DNA of 8,667 nucleotides from an uncultured Eubacteriales bacterium (GTDB lineage Bacteria > Bacillota > Clostridia > Oscillospirales > Oscillospiraceae), in assembly GCA_900553135.1 (NCBI GenBank), contig USCO01000091.1:1-8667 (forward strand), read 5' to 3'. Numbering within the stretch: position 1 is the first letter of the stretch; each line of letters begins with the position of its first letter. Positions 1-6,385 of the stretch are shown here, in pieces. Under the pieces are notes generated by a model, which was not told the DNA's origin, did no database searches, and saw nothing but the letters and a program-made list of their open reading frames with translations. The translations under genes and the position numbers were made by a program.

Positions 1-868
1 AGTCGGGGATCTGCTTTGCCTGCTCGTACAAGCGTACATAGCTCTCGTGGCGGCTCTTGGCGATCTCGCCCGCCTTCACCGCCGCCAGTACCGCGCACCC
101 TTTTTCCTTCACATGGGCGCAGTCCTGGAAACGGCACTGGTCCACATAGGGGGCGAACTCCCGGAAGCGCCCGGCCAACTCCTCCTTGCGGCACAGCTCC
201 ATTTTGTCCACGTCAAAGGAAGAAAATCCCGGCGTGTCGGCCACGATGCCGCCGCAGGACAGGCGGAACAACTCCACATGGCGGGTGGTGTGTCGGCCGC
301 GGCCCAGCTTTTCGCTGACCCCGCCGGTTTTCAGTGCGATGCCCGGCTCCAGTGCGTTGAGGATGCTGGACTTGCCTACGCCGGAGTTACCTGTAAAGGC
401 AGATACCTTTCCGGCAATCAGCTCCCGCAAACGGTCCATGCCCTCCCCTGTCTCGGCGCTGACCCGCAGGGTGGGAAAGCCGGCCTTCTCATAGATCCGG
501 GCCAGGTCCTCTCCGGGGGCCAGGTCGCACTTGTTGATGCACACGATGCTCTCGCAGCCCCGGCCCTCGGCAATGGCAATGACCCGGTCGATGAGGAAGG
601 GGTCGGTCACCGGAGTGGCCTGGGCGGCAATGATGACCAGCTGGTCAATGTTGGCCACCGCCGGGCGGTAAAATTCGTTCTTCCGGGGCAGGATGGCGTC
701 CAGTGCCCCCTGGCCGTTGTCCAGAGGGGTGAAGGACACCCGGTCCCCCACCAGAGGGGTGAGCTTTTCATGGCGCAGCTTGCCCCGTCCCCGGCAGGCG
801 GTGAGGGTGCCGGTGCCGTCATCCACGTAGTAGAAGCCGCTGAGGGCTTTTAAAATCATTCCTTCCAT
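1..868 (-). CDS. rsgA: Ribosome small subunit-dependent GTPase RsgA, 3' end cut by window edge
   Basis: RsgA is a circularly permuted GTPase that acts in late 30S subunit maturation. Translating the minus strand from the ATG at 868-866 gives 289 residues with no stop before the window edge. The N-terminal OB-fold part covers roughly residues 1-70. The permuted GTPase motifs follow in the diagnostic order: NKCD (G4, 112-115), GNSGVGKS (P-loop, 160-167), GRHTT (G2, 191-195) and DTPGF (G3, 211-215). A C-terminal zinc site follows, with C245, C250, H252 and C258. Family members are about 290-300 residues, so only the last few residues are missing. The start ATG shares its A with the prkC stop (TGATG), which suggests translational coupling to the kinase. 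A second ATG at codon 4 has its GGAAGG too close to serve as a ribosome site, so the first is preferred. Identity is firm from the motif order; regulation by PrkC phosphorylation is inference. Confidence 0.96.
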   Translation of the reverse strand, partial: MEGMILKALSGFYYVDDGTGTLTACRGRGKLRHEKLTPLVGDRVSFTPLDNGQGALDAILPRKNEFYRPAVANIDQLVIIAAQATPVTDPFLIDRVIAIAEGRGCESIVCINKCDLAPGEDLARIYEKAGFPTLRVSAETGEGMDRLRELIAGKVSAFTGNSGVGKSSILNALEPGIALKTGGVSEKLGRGRHTTRHVELFRLSCGGIVADTPGFSSFDVDKMELCRKEELAGRFREFAPYVDQCRFQDCAHVKEKGCAVLAAVKAGEIAKSRHESYVRLYEQAKQIPD

Positions 869-2901
869 CAGCTCTCGAAATCCACGACCTGGCTGCTGTA
901 CTTATTGCCGTCCACATAGAGGGTAAAGGTCTCCTGACCGTTGCCCTTCAGGTCCACCTCAAAGCCCAGCTGCAAAGAGGTGTCGTACTGGTGATCCCAC
1001 ACAGAGTTGCCGTCCTGGTCCACCACGGACACGTTGACCACACTGCCGGTGTCGGGCAGGGTAAAGGTCACGGTCTTGGTCACCTCATCGGGCACGGGGA
1101 TGGAGTTGGGGTCGGGGCCCAGGCTGATGATCAGATTGATCTTGGTGCCCTTTTCCACCATGGTATCCTTGGCCACGGACTGGAAGCAGACCTCCCCTTC
1201 CTCATAATCGTTGTTGTAGGCGCTCTCGGTGGAGCCCACACTCAGACCCATGCTCTCCAGAGATTTGGTGGCCAGGTCCAGAGTGTTGCCCAGCACATCG
1301 ATCATGGGTACGCTCTCGGTTTCCTTACCCAGGCTGATGACCAGGTAAACGGTGTCGCCCTTGCTCAGGGTCTCACCCACGGCGGGGATGGTGGAAATGA
1401 CGTGATCCTTCTCCACCTTGTCGTCGTAGGCGGTCTTAGTGGTAAAGTCGATTTTCAGGTTCAGGTCGTTCTCCTGGCTCAGGGTCTTCAGCTGGCTGTT
1501 GGCCGACACCAGGGTCTCCCCTGACAGGTCAGGCATCAGCACGTCATCGCCCGGGCCGGAACTTACCACTACCTGGATCACCCGGCTGCCGCCGTCATAT
1601 TTGCTGTTGGCGGTGGGCGTCTGCTCCAGAATGGTGCCTGCCTCTTTGTCACTGGCCTGTTCCTGAACGATCTCCAGGGTAAATTCGCCCAGCAGGTCGG
1701 TGTTTTCCTTGACCTCGCTGTAAATCTGACCGGTGACCGAGGGCACCCGCTCTCCGCTGGAGGGCTGGAAGCTGCCGCGGAAAACGGTAGAGAACATGAT
1801 GAACACCAGAGCGGCCACAAAGGCCAGGATGGCCACCACCGCGCCGATGATGGGCCAGTTTACCTTGTGGGGCTCGTCGTCCTCCGGTTCGGGCTCCTCC
1901 TCTACCCGGCGGCGATGCTGCGGCCGGGGGGTGCTGCCGGTGCGGTCAAAGGACTCCCGGGGGGCGGCGTTTTTCACCGCCGAGGGCACGGGACGGATCT
2001 TGGTGTGGTCCAGATCCTCCTCTTCCTCCTCATCTTCAAAGCCAACGTTCTGGTAGTCGAAGTTGATATTGGGATTTTTGCGGAACTCCTCCAGGTCGGC
2101 CAGCATGGCGTCGGCGGAGGGGTAGCGGTTGTCGGGGTTGGGGGCCATGGCACGCATGGTGATGGCCTCCAGGGCCTCGGGAATGGTTGGGTCGATCTCC
2201 CTGGGCGACAGGGGGATGGAATTGATGTGCTGAATGGCCACCGAGACGGGGGTGTCTCCCTCAAAGGGCAGACGGCCGGTGATCATCTCATAGAGCACCA
2301 CGCCGGCGGAGTACAGGTCCGACCGGGCGTCGATGTGGCTGCCCCGGGCCTGCTCGGGGGAAATGTAGTGCACCGAGCCCAGAGCCTCCTGGGTCAGGGT
2401 GCTGTGGCCGCCGGAGGCCACCCGGGCGATGCCGAAGTCGGCCACCTTTACGCTGCCGTCCCGCAGGACCATAATGTTGTGGGGCTTGATGTCCCGGTGG
2501 ATGATGCCGCGGCTGTGGGCGTGGCCCAGTGCTTTGACGATCTGGGTGATAAAGTGCAGGGCCTCCCGCCAGTTGAGCTTGTTTCCCTTCTTCTGCATGT
2601 ACTGCTTCAGGGTGATGCCGTCAATGAGCTCCATGACGATATACTCAAAGTCGGAAGAGCGGCTCACGTCGTACACGGCCACAATGTTGGGATGGGAGAG
2701 CATGGCCACGGCCTGGGATTCGTCGTGGAAGCGGCGGCGCAGCTCGGCGTCCTGGGCCAGGTCGTCCCGCAGGATCTTCACCGCCACCAGGCGGTTGAGC
2801 CGGTGGCAGCGGGCCTTGTACACCCGGGCCATGCCGCCGACCCCGATCAGCTCCAGGATCTCATATCGGTTGTCGAGTAATTTACCAATGTATTGATCCA
2901 T
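868..2901 (-). CDS. prkC: PASTA-domain serine/threonine protein kinase PrkC/Stk1
   Basis: Membrane-anchored Hanks-type kinase of 677 residues. The cytoplasmic kinase domain is about 1-275: glycine loop GVGG (20-23), ATP lysine K42, catalytic HRD (135-137) with K139 and N142, DFG (155-157), an activation-loop STLT with T168 and T170 as likely autophosphorylation sites, and SPE (181-183). An acidic, proline-containing juxtamembrane linker (about 276-347) leads to one hydrophobic segment (about 349-371). Outside the cell are three PASTA repeats (about 386-449, 454-524, 530-595), each ending in a VVVSSGP, LVISLGK or LIISLGP strand; such repeats bind peptidoglycan fragments or lipid II in known homologues. 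About 80 further residues form a beta-rich tail that I do not recognise. The start is supported by a strong AAAGGAGG. The PP2C phosphatase directly upstream is its expected antagonist. All catalytic residues are present, so the kinase should be active. Substrates cannot be read from the sequence. Confidence 0.97.
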   Translation of the reverse strand: MDQYIGKLLDNRYEILELIGVGGMARVYKARCHRLNRLVAVKILRDDLAQDAELRRRFHDESQAVAMLSHPNIVAVYDVSRSSDFEYIVMELIDGITLKQYMQKKGNKLNWREALHFITQIVKALGHAHSRGIIHRDIKPHNIMVLRDGSVKVADFGIARVASGGHSTLTQEALGSVHYISPEQARGSHIDARSDLYSAGVVLYEMITGRLPFEGDTPVSVAIQHINSIPLSPREIDPTIPEALEAITMRAMAPNPDNRYPSADAMLADLEEFRKNPNINFDYQNVGFEDEEEEEDLDHTKIRPVPSAVKNAAPRESFDRTGSTPRPQHRRRVEEEPEPEDDEPHKVNWPIIGAVVAILAFVAALVFIMFSTVFRGSFQPSSGERVPSVTGQIYSEVKENTDLLGEFTLEIVQEQASDKEAGTILEQTPTANSKYDGGSRVIQVVVSSGPGDDVLMPDLSGETLVSANSQLKTLSQENDLNLKIDFTTKTAYDDKVEKDHVISTIPAVGETLSKGDTVYLVISLGKETESVPMIDVLGNTLDLATKSLESMGLSVGSTESAYNNDYEEGEVCFQSVAKDTMVEKGTKINLIISLGPDPNSIPVPDEVTKTVTFTLPDTGSVVNVSVVDQDGNSVWDHQYDTSLQLGFEVDLKGNGQETFTLYVDGNKYSSQVVDFES

Positions 2902-2908
2902 GGCAAAT

Positions 2909-2918
2909 CTCCTCCTTT
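2909..2918 (-). promoter_or_regulatory. Strong Shine-Dalgarno for prkC
   Basis: On the minus strand AAAGGAGGAG lies seven to eight bases before the prkC ATG, inside the 42-base gap after stp. It fixes the kinase start and shows that prkC has its own strong initiation site, unlike the closely coupled rsgA behind it. Confidence 0.8.
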
Positions 2919-2943
2919 GTGGGCTTGGTCATCGTGCCCCTGT

Positions 2944-3672
2944 TCAGCATTGGATCAGCACCGCCGTCACGTTGTCGGGGGCGCCCCGCCGAAGGGCAAT
3001 GTCCAGCAGGCGGCGGCAGCAGGTGCAGGCCTCTCCCCCGTGGACCACTTCATAGAGGATCTCCTGATCGGAGACCACGTTGCTCAGTCCGTCGCTGCAC
3101 AGCAGCAGAAAATCTCCCTGGGTCAGCTTCTGGCGGAACAGGTCCGCCCGCAGGTCGGGCTCGGCTCCCAGGGCTCTGGTGATCAGGTTCTTATGAGGAT
3201 GGACCCGGGCCTGGTCCTGGGTCAGTTCGCCCCGCTGGACCATGTCCTCCACCAGGGAGTGGTCCCGGGTGACCCGGACGATGCCGGTCTCCTCAGACAG
3301 GTGGTAAGCACGGCTGTCTCCCTCGTTGAGGATCAGGGCTCCGTGCTCATCGACCAGGGCGGCCACGATGGTGGTGCCCATGCCGCCGCAGTCGGGTTCT
3401 GTGGTGGCCCGGTGGAAGATCTGGCGGTTGGCGCTGGAGGCCGCCCACTCCATTCGGCTCTGGTCCGACTGGCCTAAGCGGTCCTTGTTGTCCAAAAACT
3501 CTTCCATGAAAATGTCCACCGCCATGGTGCTGGCAATGTTGCCCGCACGGGCGCCGCCCATTCCGTCGCAGACCAGAGCTACCACCCGTCCGTCAGACAG
3601 GATATGGTGGGCGTAGGCATCCTGGTTCTGCTCCCGGATGACACCGCGGTCGGTGATCCCCCAAACGTTCAT
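2944..3672 (-). CDS. stp: PP2C-family protein phosphatase Stp/PrpC
   Basis: Cytoplasmic metal-dependent Ser/Thr phosphatase of 242 residues, the usual length for the bacterial Stp/PrpC type that reverses phosphorylation by PASTA kinases. Visible PP2C motifs are R13 followed by NQD (16-18), CDGMGG (35-40, with metal-binding D36), GMGTT (98-101 region), GDSRAY (118-123), DHS (137-139), CSDGL (192-196, with D194) and PDN (232-234). These supply the aspartates that bind the Mn/Mg centre. The ATG at 3672 is preceded by AAAGAGGT (3682-3689), which overlaps the rlmN stop codon; the gap to rlmN is only seven bases. prkC begins 42 bases downstream, so kinase and phosphatase are co-transcribed, the conserved Firmicutes arrangement. 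The last stretch has an unusual cysteine cluster (ACTCC at 215-219, and a terminal Cys), with no known role in the family. The symbol prpC is used for the same protein. Confidence 0.96.
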   Translation of the reverse strand: MNVWGITDRGVIREQNQDAYAHHILSDGRVVALVCDGMGGARAGNIASTMAVDIFMEEFLDNKDRLGQSDQSRMEWAASSANRQIFHRATTEPDCGGMGTTIVAALVDEHGALILNEGDSRAYHLSEETGIVRVTRDHSLVEDMVQRGELTQDQARVHPHKNLITRALGAEPDLRADLFRQKLTQGDFLLLCSDGLSNVVSDQEILYEVVHGGEACTCCRRLLDIALRRGAPDNVTAVLIQC

Positions 3673-3679
3673 GGAACAT

Positions 3680-4747
3680 CTACCTCTTTCCTGCCGGTTT
3701 TCCGGCTGATTCCCCCTGCACGGGCTGTCCTTCCTTCATGGCCTTGCGGCGCAGCTGGCCGCAGGAGGCGTCGATGTCCCCGCCCAGGCGGCGGCGGACG
3801 GTGACGGTGACTCCATGGCTTTCCAGCCGTTTCTGGAAGGCCGCCACGCGGCGGCTGGGTTTCAGGGGACTTTCTTCCACGTCATTGAGTGGGATCAGAT
3901 TCACATGGCCGGGCATTCCCTCCAGCAGCTTGGCCAGCAGGTCCGCCTGCCAATCGGCGTCGTTGACCCCGTCGATCATGGCATATTCGTAGGAAATCCT
4001 GCGCCCGGTGGTTTGGAAGTACCGGCGGCAGGTGTCCATCAGCTTTTCCACTCCCACGCTGCGGTTGACCGGCATGATCTTGGACCGGGTCTCATCGTCG
4101 GGGGCGTGAAGGGAAACTGACAAGGTTAATTGTAACTCACGCTGGGCCAATTTGTCAATTTTCTCTACCAGGCCGCAGGTGGAAAGAGAGATATGACGCA
4201 TGCCGATGTTCATCCCGTCGGGATGATTCACCAGGGTGAGGAAGCGCATGACGGTATCGTAGTTGTCCAGAGGCTCCCCGATGCCCATGAGCACGATGTT
4301 GGAGATGGGGGCGCCGCTGTCGATCTGGGTGAAGAGTACCTGGTCGATCATCTCGGCGGGGGTCAGGTCCCGCACCTTTCCCGCCAAGGTGGAGGCGCAG
4401 AAGGCGCAGCCCATGCGGCAGCCTACCTGGCAGGAGATGCACACGGTGTTGCCGTGCTTATAGCGCATGAGCACCGTCTCGATGCAGTTGCCGTCGGAGA
4501 GCTCCCACAGATATTTAATGGTGCCGTCCAGCTTGGAGACCTGCTTTCGGGCCACCACCGGGGGCGTCAACTGGCAGGTCTGAGCGAGCTGCTCCCGCAG
4601 GGCCTTGGGCAGGTCGGTCATTTCCTCGAAGCTGCGCACGCCCCGGTAGAGCCAGCGGAACGCCTGCTTGGCCCGGAAGGCAGGCTGGCCCAGCTCCTTG
4701 AACCAGGCGGCCAGCTCCTCCGGCGTCATGGATTTCAGATCGATCAA
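3680..4747 (-). CDS. rlmN: Dual-specificity 23S rRNA/tRNA adenine-C2 methyltransferase RlmN
   Basis: Radical-SAM enzyme that makes 2-methyladenosine at 23S rRNA A2503 and tRNA A37 (E. coli numbering). From the TTG chosen here it has 355 residues, within the normal 340-370. The radical-SAM cluster CRMGCAFC supplies C110, C114 and C117; C103 lies seven residues before it. The C-terminal methyl-carrying cysteine is C329 in DIDASCGQLR. IGEPLDNYD and SLHAPDD are further RlmN signatures. Start choice: TTG at 4747-4745 gives the family-like N-terminus (M)IDLKSMTPEEL, has GGGGG seven bases upstream and overlaps the rsmB stop as TTGA. A more upstream TTG (4813) would add 22 residues that are just rsmB read in another frame. 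The ATG at 4729 lacks a ribosome site. The tail after the catalytic cysteine is rich in Gly, Lys and Pro and poorly conserved. Function is firm; the start is probable. Confidence 0.96.
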   Translation of the reverse strand: MIDLKSMTPEELAAWFKELGQPAFRAKQAFRWLYRGVRSFEEMTDLPKALREQLAQTCQLTPPVVARKQVSKLDGTIKYLWELSDGNCIETVLMRYKHGNTVCISCQVGCRMGCAFCASTLAGKVRDLTPAEMIDQVLFTQIDSGAPISNIVLMGIGEPLDNYDTVMRFLTLVNHPDGMNIGMRHISLSTCGLVEKIDKLAQRELQLTLSVSLHAPDDETRSKIMPVNRSVGVEKLMDTCRRYFQTTGRRISYEYAMIDGVNDADWQADLLAKLLEGMPGHVNLIPLNDVEESPLKPSRRVAAFQKRLESHGVTVTVRRRLGGDIDASCGQLRRKAMKEGQPVQGESAGKPAGKR

Positions 4748-6081
4748 CTGTGTTCCCCCACTTTCCGAAGCTTGCAGATGAAGAATCCGTCGGTGCCGTG
4801 GACCTGAGGCCAAAGGGTCACCATGCCCTGGGGCACCTCCCCCACCGGGCCGGGCAGCGTGAAGCCCTCGGGCCGGAAGTCGGGGTGCTGTTCCAGGAAG
4901 CGGCGGACCACGTCCTCATTCTCACGGGGCAAAACCGTACAGGTAGAATACATCAGCAAGCCGTTTTCCTTTACATATCCTGTGGCATTTTCCAGAATCT
5001 CCAGCTGGATCTGAGGCAGTCCCTCCAGAGGTTCCGGCTCTTTATAGCGGATGTCCGGCTTTTTGCGGATGACGCCCAAGCCGGAACAGGGGGCGTCCAC
5101 CAGCACCGCATCAAAGCGGTCCTCCCACTCGGGACGGCGCACCTTGCCGTCGGCGGTCATGGCGGTGATGCAGTCCAGACCCAGCCGCTGGGCACCCTTC
5201 TGGATCAGGGTTTTCTTATGAGGATGGATGTCGCAGGAGATTACCTCTCCCCGGTTTTCCATCTGGATGGCAGCGGCAAAGGACTTGCCGCCCGGGGCGG
5301 CGCACACATCCAGCACCTGCATCTCAGGCTGGATTCCGCTGGCCAGGATGTCCAAGCGGGAAGCCGGGTCCTGAATGTAGAAAAGACCATCCTGGAAGGG
5401 CTGTAAAGTCTCAATACTTCCGCTCTTGGACAGCTGGAGACAGCCGGGAAGCCAGGGGTGAGACTCCACCTGGACCCCTTCCTCCTCCAGAGCGGCGGTC
5501 ACCTGCTCCGGGGTGGCCTTGGTGGTGTTGACCATGGCGGTCATGGGGGCGGGGCCGTTGTTGGCTTTCAAAAATTCCGCCGTTCCCTCGCTGCCCAGTA
5601 CCTCCAGCAGCTGGCGCACCAGCCAGACGGGGTGGCTGTACAGGATGCTGAGGTACTCCGCCGGGTCCTCCATGGGAATGGTGGGCAGCTGGTCCAGGTT
5701 GCGCTGGAAGCTGCGGAGGATGGCGTTGACCATGCCGGGGGCTCTGGGATTTTTGCAGTTGCTCCGGGTCATGGCCACCGAGCGGTCCACCGCCGCACTG
5801 GCAGGGATGCGGGTGAGGAACAGCAGCTGGTAGGCCCCCAGGCGCAGCGCCTGAAGTACCTTTCCCTCCATGCGTTTTAGGGGAATGTTGGAAAACTTCC
5901 TCAAATAAAAGTCCAGCAGCAGTTTATTTTGCAGCACCCCAAAGCACAGCTGGGTGGCCAAGGCGGCGTCCCGGCTGTCCAGGCCCGCGGAGGCGATCTG
6001 CTTTTTCAGCACGTTGTCCGACCAGCCCCCCTGCCGCTCACAGGCGTTCAAGGTAAGCAGCGCAGCTTCTCTGGCGTCCAT
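4744..6081 (-). CDS. rsmB: 16S rRNA cytosine-C5 methyltransferase RsmB (Sun/Fmu)
   Basis: SAM-dependent RNA m5C methyltransferase that modifies C967 of 16S rRNA (E. coli numbering). It has 445 residues from the chosen ATG, the typical size. Residues 1-140 form the NusB-like RNA-binding domain, with the MVNAILR signature near 117-123. The Rossmann methyltransferase domain follows: SAM loop DVCAAPGGK (258-266), acidic ribose contact around CDIH (283-286), DAPCSGLGVIRKKPD (329-343, with C332 the product-release cysteine) and STCTVLPRENE (379-389, with C381 the nucleophile). Start choice: ATG at 6081 gives MDAREAALLTLNA, the usual opening, with AGGGGGAT in front. Upstream ATGs at 6111 and 6141 would add up to 20 residues of non-family sequence that run into a hairpin. 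The stop overlaps the rlmN start. Upstream lies the 288-base hairpin-rich gap, so this gene opens a possible second segment of the operon. Confidence 0.96.
   Translation of the reverse strand: MDAREAALLTLNACERQGGWSDNVLKKQIASAGLDSRDAALATQLCFGVLQNKLLLDFYLRKFSNIPLKRMEGKVLQALRLGAYQLLFLTRIPASAAVDRSVAMTRSNCKNPRAPGMVNAILRSFQRNLDQLPTIPMEDPAEYLSILYSHPVWLVRQLLEVLGSEGTAEFLKANNGPAPMTAMVNTTKATPEQVTAALEEEGVQVESHPWLPGCLQLSKSGSIETLQPFQDGLFYIQDPASRLDILASGIQPEMQVLDVCAAPGGKSFAAAIQMENRGEVISCDIHPHKKTLIQKGAQRLGLDCITAMTADGKVRRPEWEDRFDAVLVDAPCSGLGVIRKKPDIRYKEPEPLEGLPQIQLEILENATGYVKENGLLMYSTCTVLPRENEDVVRRFLEQHPDFRPEGFTLPGPVGEVPQGMVTLWPQVHGTDGFFICKLRKVGEHS
4755..4759 (-). promoter_or_regulatory. Ribosome-site-like GGGGG before the rlmN TTG start
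   Basis: A GGGGG run ending seven bases before the TTG at 4747 sits inside the final rsmB codons. It is a weak match to AGGAGG but resembles the AGGGGGAT before the rsmB start. With the TTGA stop/start overlap it favours coupled re-initiation at this TTG over the ATG at 4729, which has no purine tract nearby. Confidence 0.45.
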
Positions 6082-6113
6082 GCCCAATCCCCCTATCTCT
6101 TTCCTCTCCATTT

Positions 6114-6137
6114 CGGCTTTTTTCGGGAAAAAAGCCG
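6114..6137. repeat. 10-bp perfect hairpin upstream of rsmB
   Basis: CGGCTTTTTT and AAAAAAGCCG form a perfect 10-base-pair stem around a CGGG/CCCG tetraloop. In the rsmB leader it lies about 32 bases before the start codon. No separate U-tract follows on the minus strand (the next bases are AAATGGAGAGG), so it is not a textbook intrinsic terminator, although each arm carries its own A6 or T6 run. Confidence 0.75.
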
Positions 6138-6147
6138 GCAAAAAAGC
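6124..6147. repeat. Two tandem 12-base units with A6 runs
   Basis: CGGGAAAAAAGC (6124-6135) is followed directly by CGGCAAAAAAGC (6136-6147), with one mismatch. The first unit is the right arm and loop of the 6114-6137 hairpin, so the stem's left arm could pair with either copy. Confidence 0.6.
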
Positions 6148-6152
6148 TTGGC

Positions 6153-6169
6153 GGAACCCTGCGGGTTCC
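6153..6169. repeat. 7-bp GC-rich hairpin
   Basis: GGAACCC and GGGTTCC flank the loop TGC, giving a perfect seven-base-pair stem. It abuts the next hairpin at 6168-6187, so the two cannot both be fully extended. Confidence 0.65.
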
Positions 6170-6187
6170 TTGGCGCTTCGCCGAAGG
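6168..6187. repeat. 8-bp hairpin with one bulge
   Basis: CCTTGGCG and CGCC-G-AAGG flank the loop CTT. Eight pairs form with a single bulged base (6183). It is directly adjacent to the 6153-6169 hairpin. Confidence 0.55.
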
Positions 6188-6232
6188 CCTGAACCAGACC
6201 TCCGGCCTAAGCGCCCGCAATCGTTTTCTTAT

Positions 6233-6259
6233 GTTCTATCCGTTTATTTCCGCTAGAAC
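6233..6259. repeat. 6-bp inverted repeat around an AT-rich loop
   Basis: GTTCTA (6233-6238) and TAGAAC (6254-6259) are perfect inverted copies around a 15-base loop. Six base pairs with an open AT-rich centre is a modest signal. It could equally be a small operator or chance. Confidence 0.4.
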
Positions 6260-6263
6260 TTCG

Positions 6264-6284
6264 TTGATTGCCTGAGCAATTCAA
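6264..6284. repeat. 8-bp hairpin with one bulge
   Basis: TTGATTGC (6264-6271) pairs with GCAAT-T-CAA (6276-6284) around a CTGA loop, with one bulged T at 6281. Confidence 0.5.
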
Positions 6285-6328
6285 ACCCACAGGCTCTCAA
6301 GACAGCAGTTACCCCGAAAACCAGCGAG

Positions 6329-6345
6329 GCGAAACGAAGTTTCGC
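6329..6345. repeat. 7-bp perfect hairpin
   Basis: GCGAAAC and GTTTCGC flank the loop GAA (TTC on the transcript strand). It lies 14 bases from the stop-codon palindrome of fmt, so the two form adjacent stem-loops in the fmt 3' end. Confidence 0.65.
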
Positions 6346-6359
6346 AGAAAGTTCTTTTG

Positions 6360-6385
6360 CCCACTTTTCTTACAAGAAAAGTGGG
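6360..6385. repeat. 12-base perfect inverted repeat across the fmt stop codon
   Basis: CCCACTTTTCTT (6360-6371) and AAGAAAAGTGGG (6374-6385) are exact inverted copies separated by two bases. Sterically this gives a ten-pair stem with a six-base loop. The fmt stop TAA (6372-6370) sits in the loop and 3' arm, and the final fmt codons form the 5' arm. No T-run follows on the minus strand, so a classical terminator is not supported. It may stabilise or process the fmt mRNA 3' end or be part of a repeat family. Confidence 0.75.

Larger units (their letters stand above)
6082..6369 (-). other. Hairpin-rich intergenic region between fmt and rsmB, no gene seen
   Basis: These 288 bases hold no credible coding region. 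The only minus-strand frame (about 60 codons, from 6220 into rsmB in another frame) has no ribosome site and no recognisable protein. The stretch is less GC-rich than its neighbours in the 6210-6370 part and contains at least six short inverted repeats, listed separately. A 9-base pair, AACTTCGTT (6257-6265) and AACGAAGTT (6333-6341), could also pair over a distance and compete with two of the local hairpins. I find no convincing -35/-10 pair. In many related Clostridia a zinc metallopeptidase gene sits between fmt and rsmB; nothing like it is here. The region may be a 3' UTR/leader with processing or attenuation roles, or a copy of an interspersed palindromic repeat. The last is inference and needs a genome-wide comparison. 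Confidence 0.6.

Noticed and set aside
47..853. Long plus-strand open frame (268 codons) opposite rsgA
   Set aside because: It is the antisense shadow of GC-rich rsgA codons, with no recognisable domain or ribosome site. The minus strand has clear RsgA motifs across it.
2016..2042. TCCTCC-rich microsatellite-like stretch in prkC as a possible slippage (phase-variation) tract
   Set aside because: It encodes the acidic DEEEEEEDLD linker with mixed GAG/GAA/GAT codons. It is not a pure repeat, and acidic linkers are common in PASTA kinases.
1867..2880. 337-codon plus-strand frame opposite prkC
   Set aside because: Glycine/valine/histidine-rich translation typical of an antisense frame of a GC-rich gene. 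The kinase motifs are on the other strand.
4745..4813. RlmN start at TTG 4813
   Set aside because: The extra 22 residues are rsmB codons in another frame, with no family similarity. TTG 4747 fits the family N-terminus and the coupling pattern.
6038..6220. 60-codon minus-strand frame overlapping the start of rsmB
   Set aside because: Made of hairpin sequence read through, out of frame with rsmB, with no ribosome site. Probably a spurious frame within a repeat.
6082..6369. Internal sigma-70 promoter for rsmB
   Set aside because: No -35/-10 pair with correct spacing could be found by eye on the minus strand; only isolated TTGA- and TA-rich words are present.
6360..6385. Intrinsic terminator at the end of fmt
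   Set aside because: The stem is strong but no T-rich tract follows on either strand, so it is reported only as an inverted repeat.
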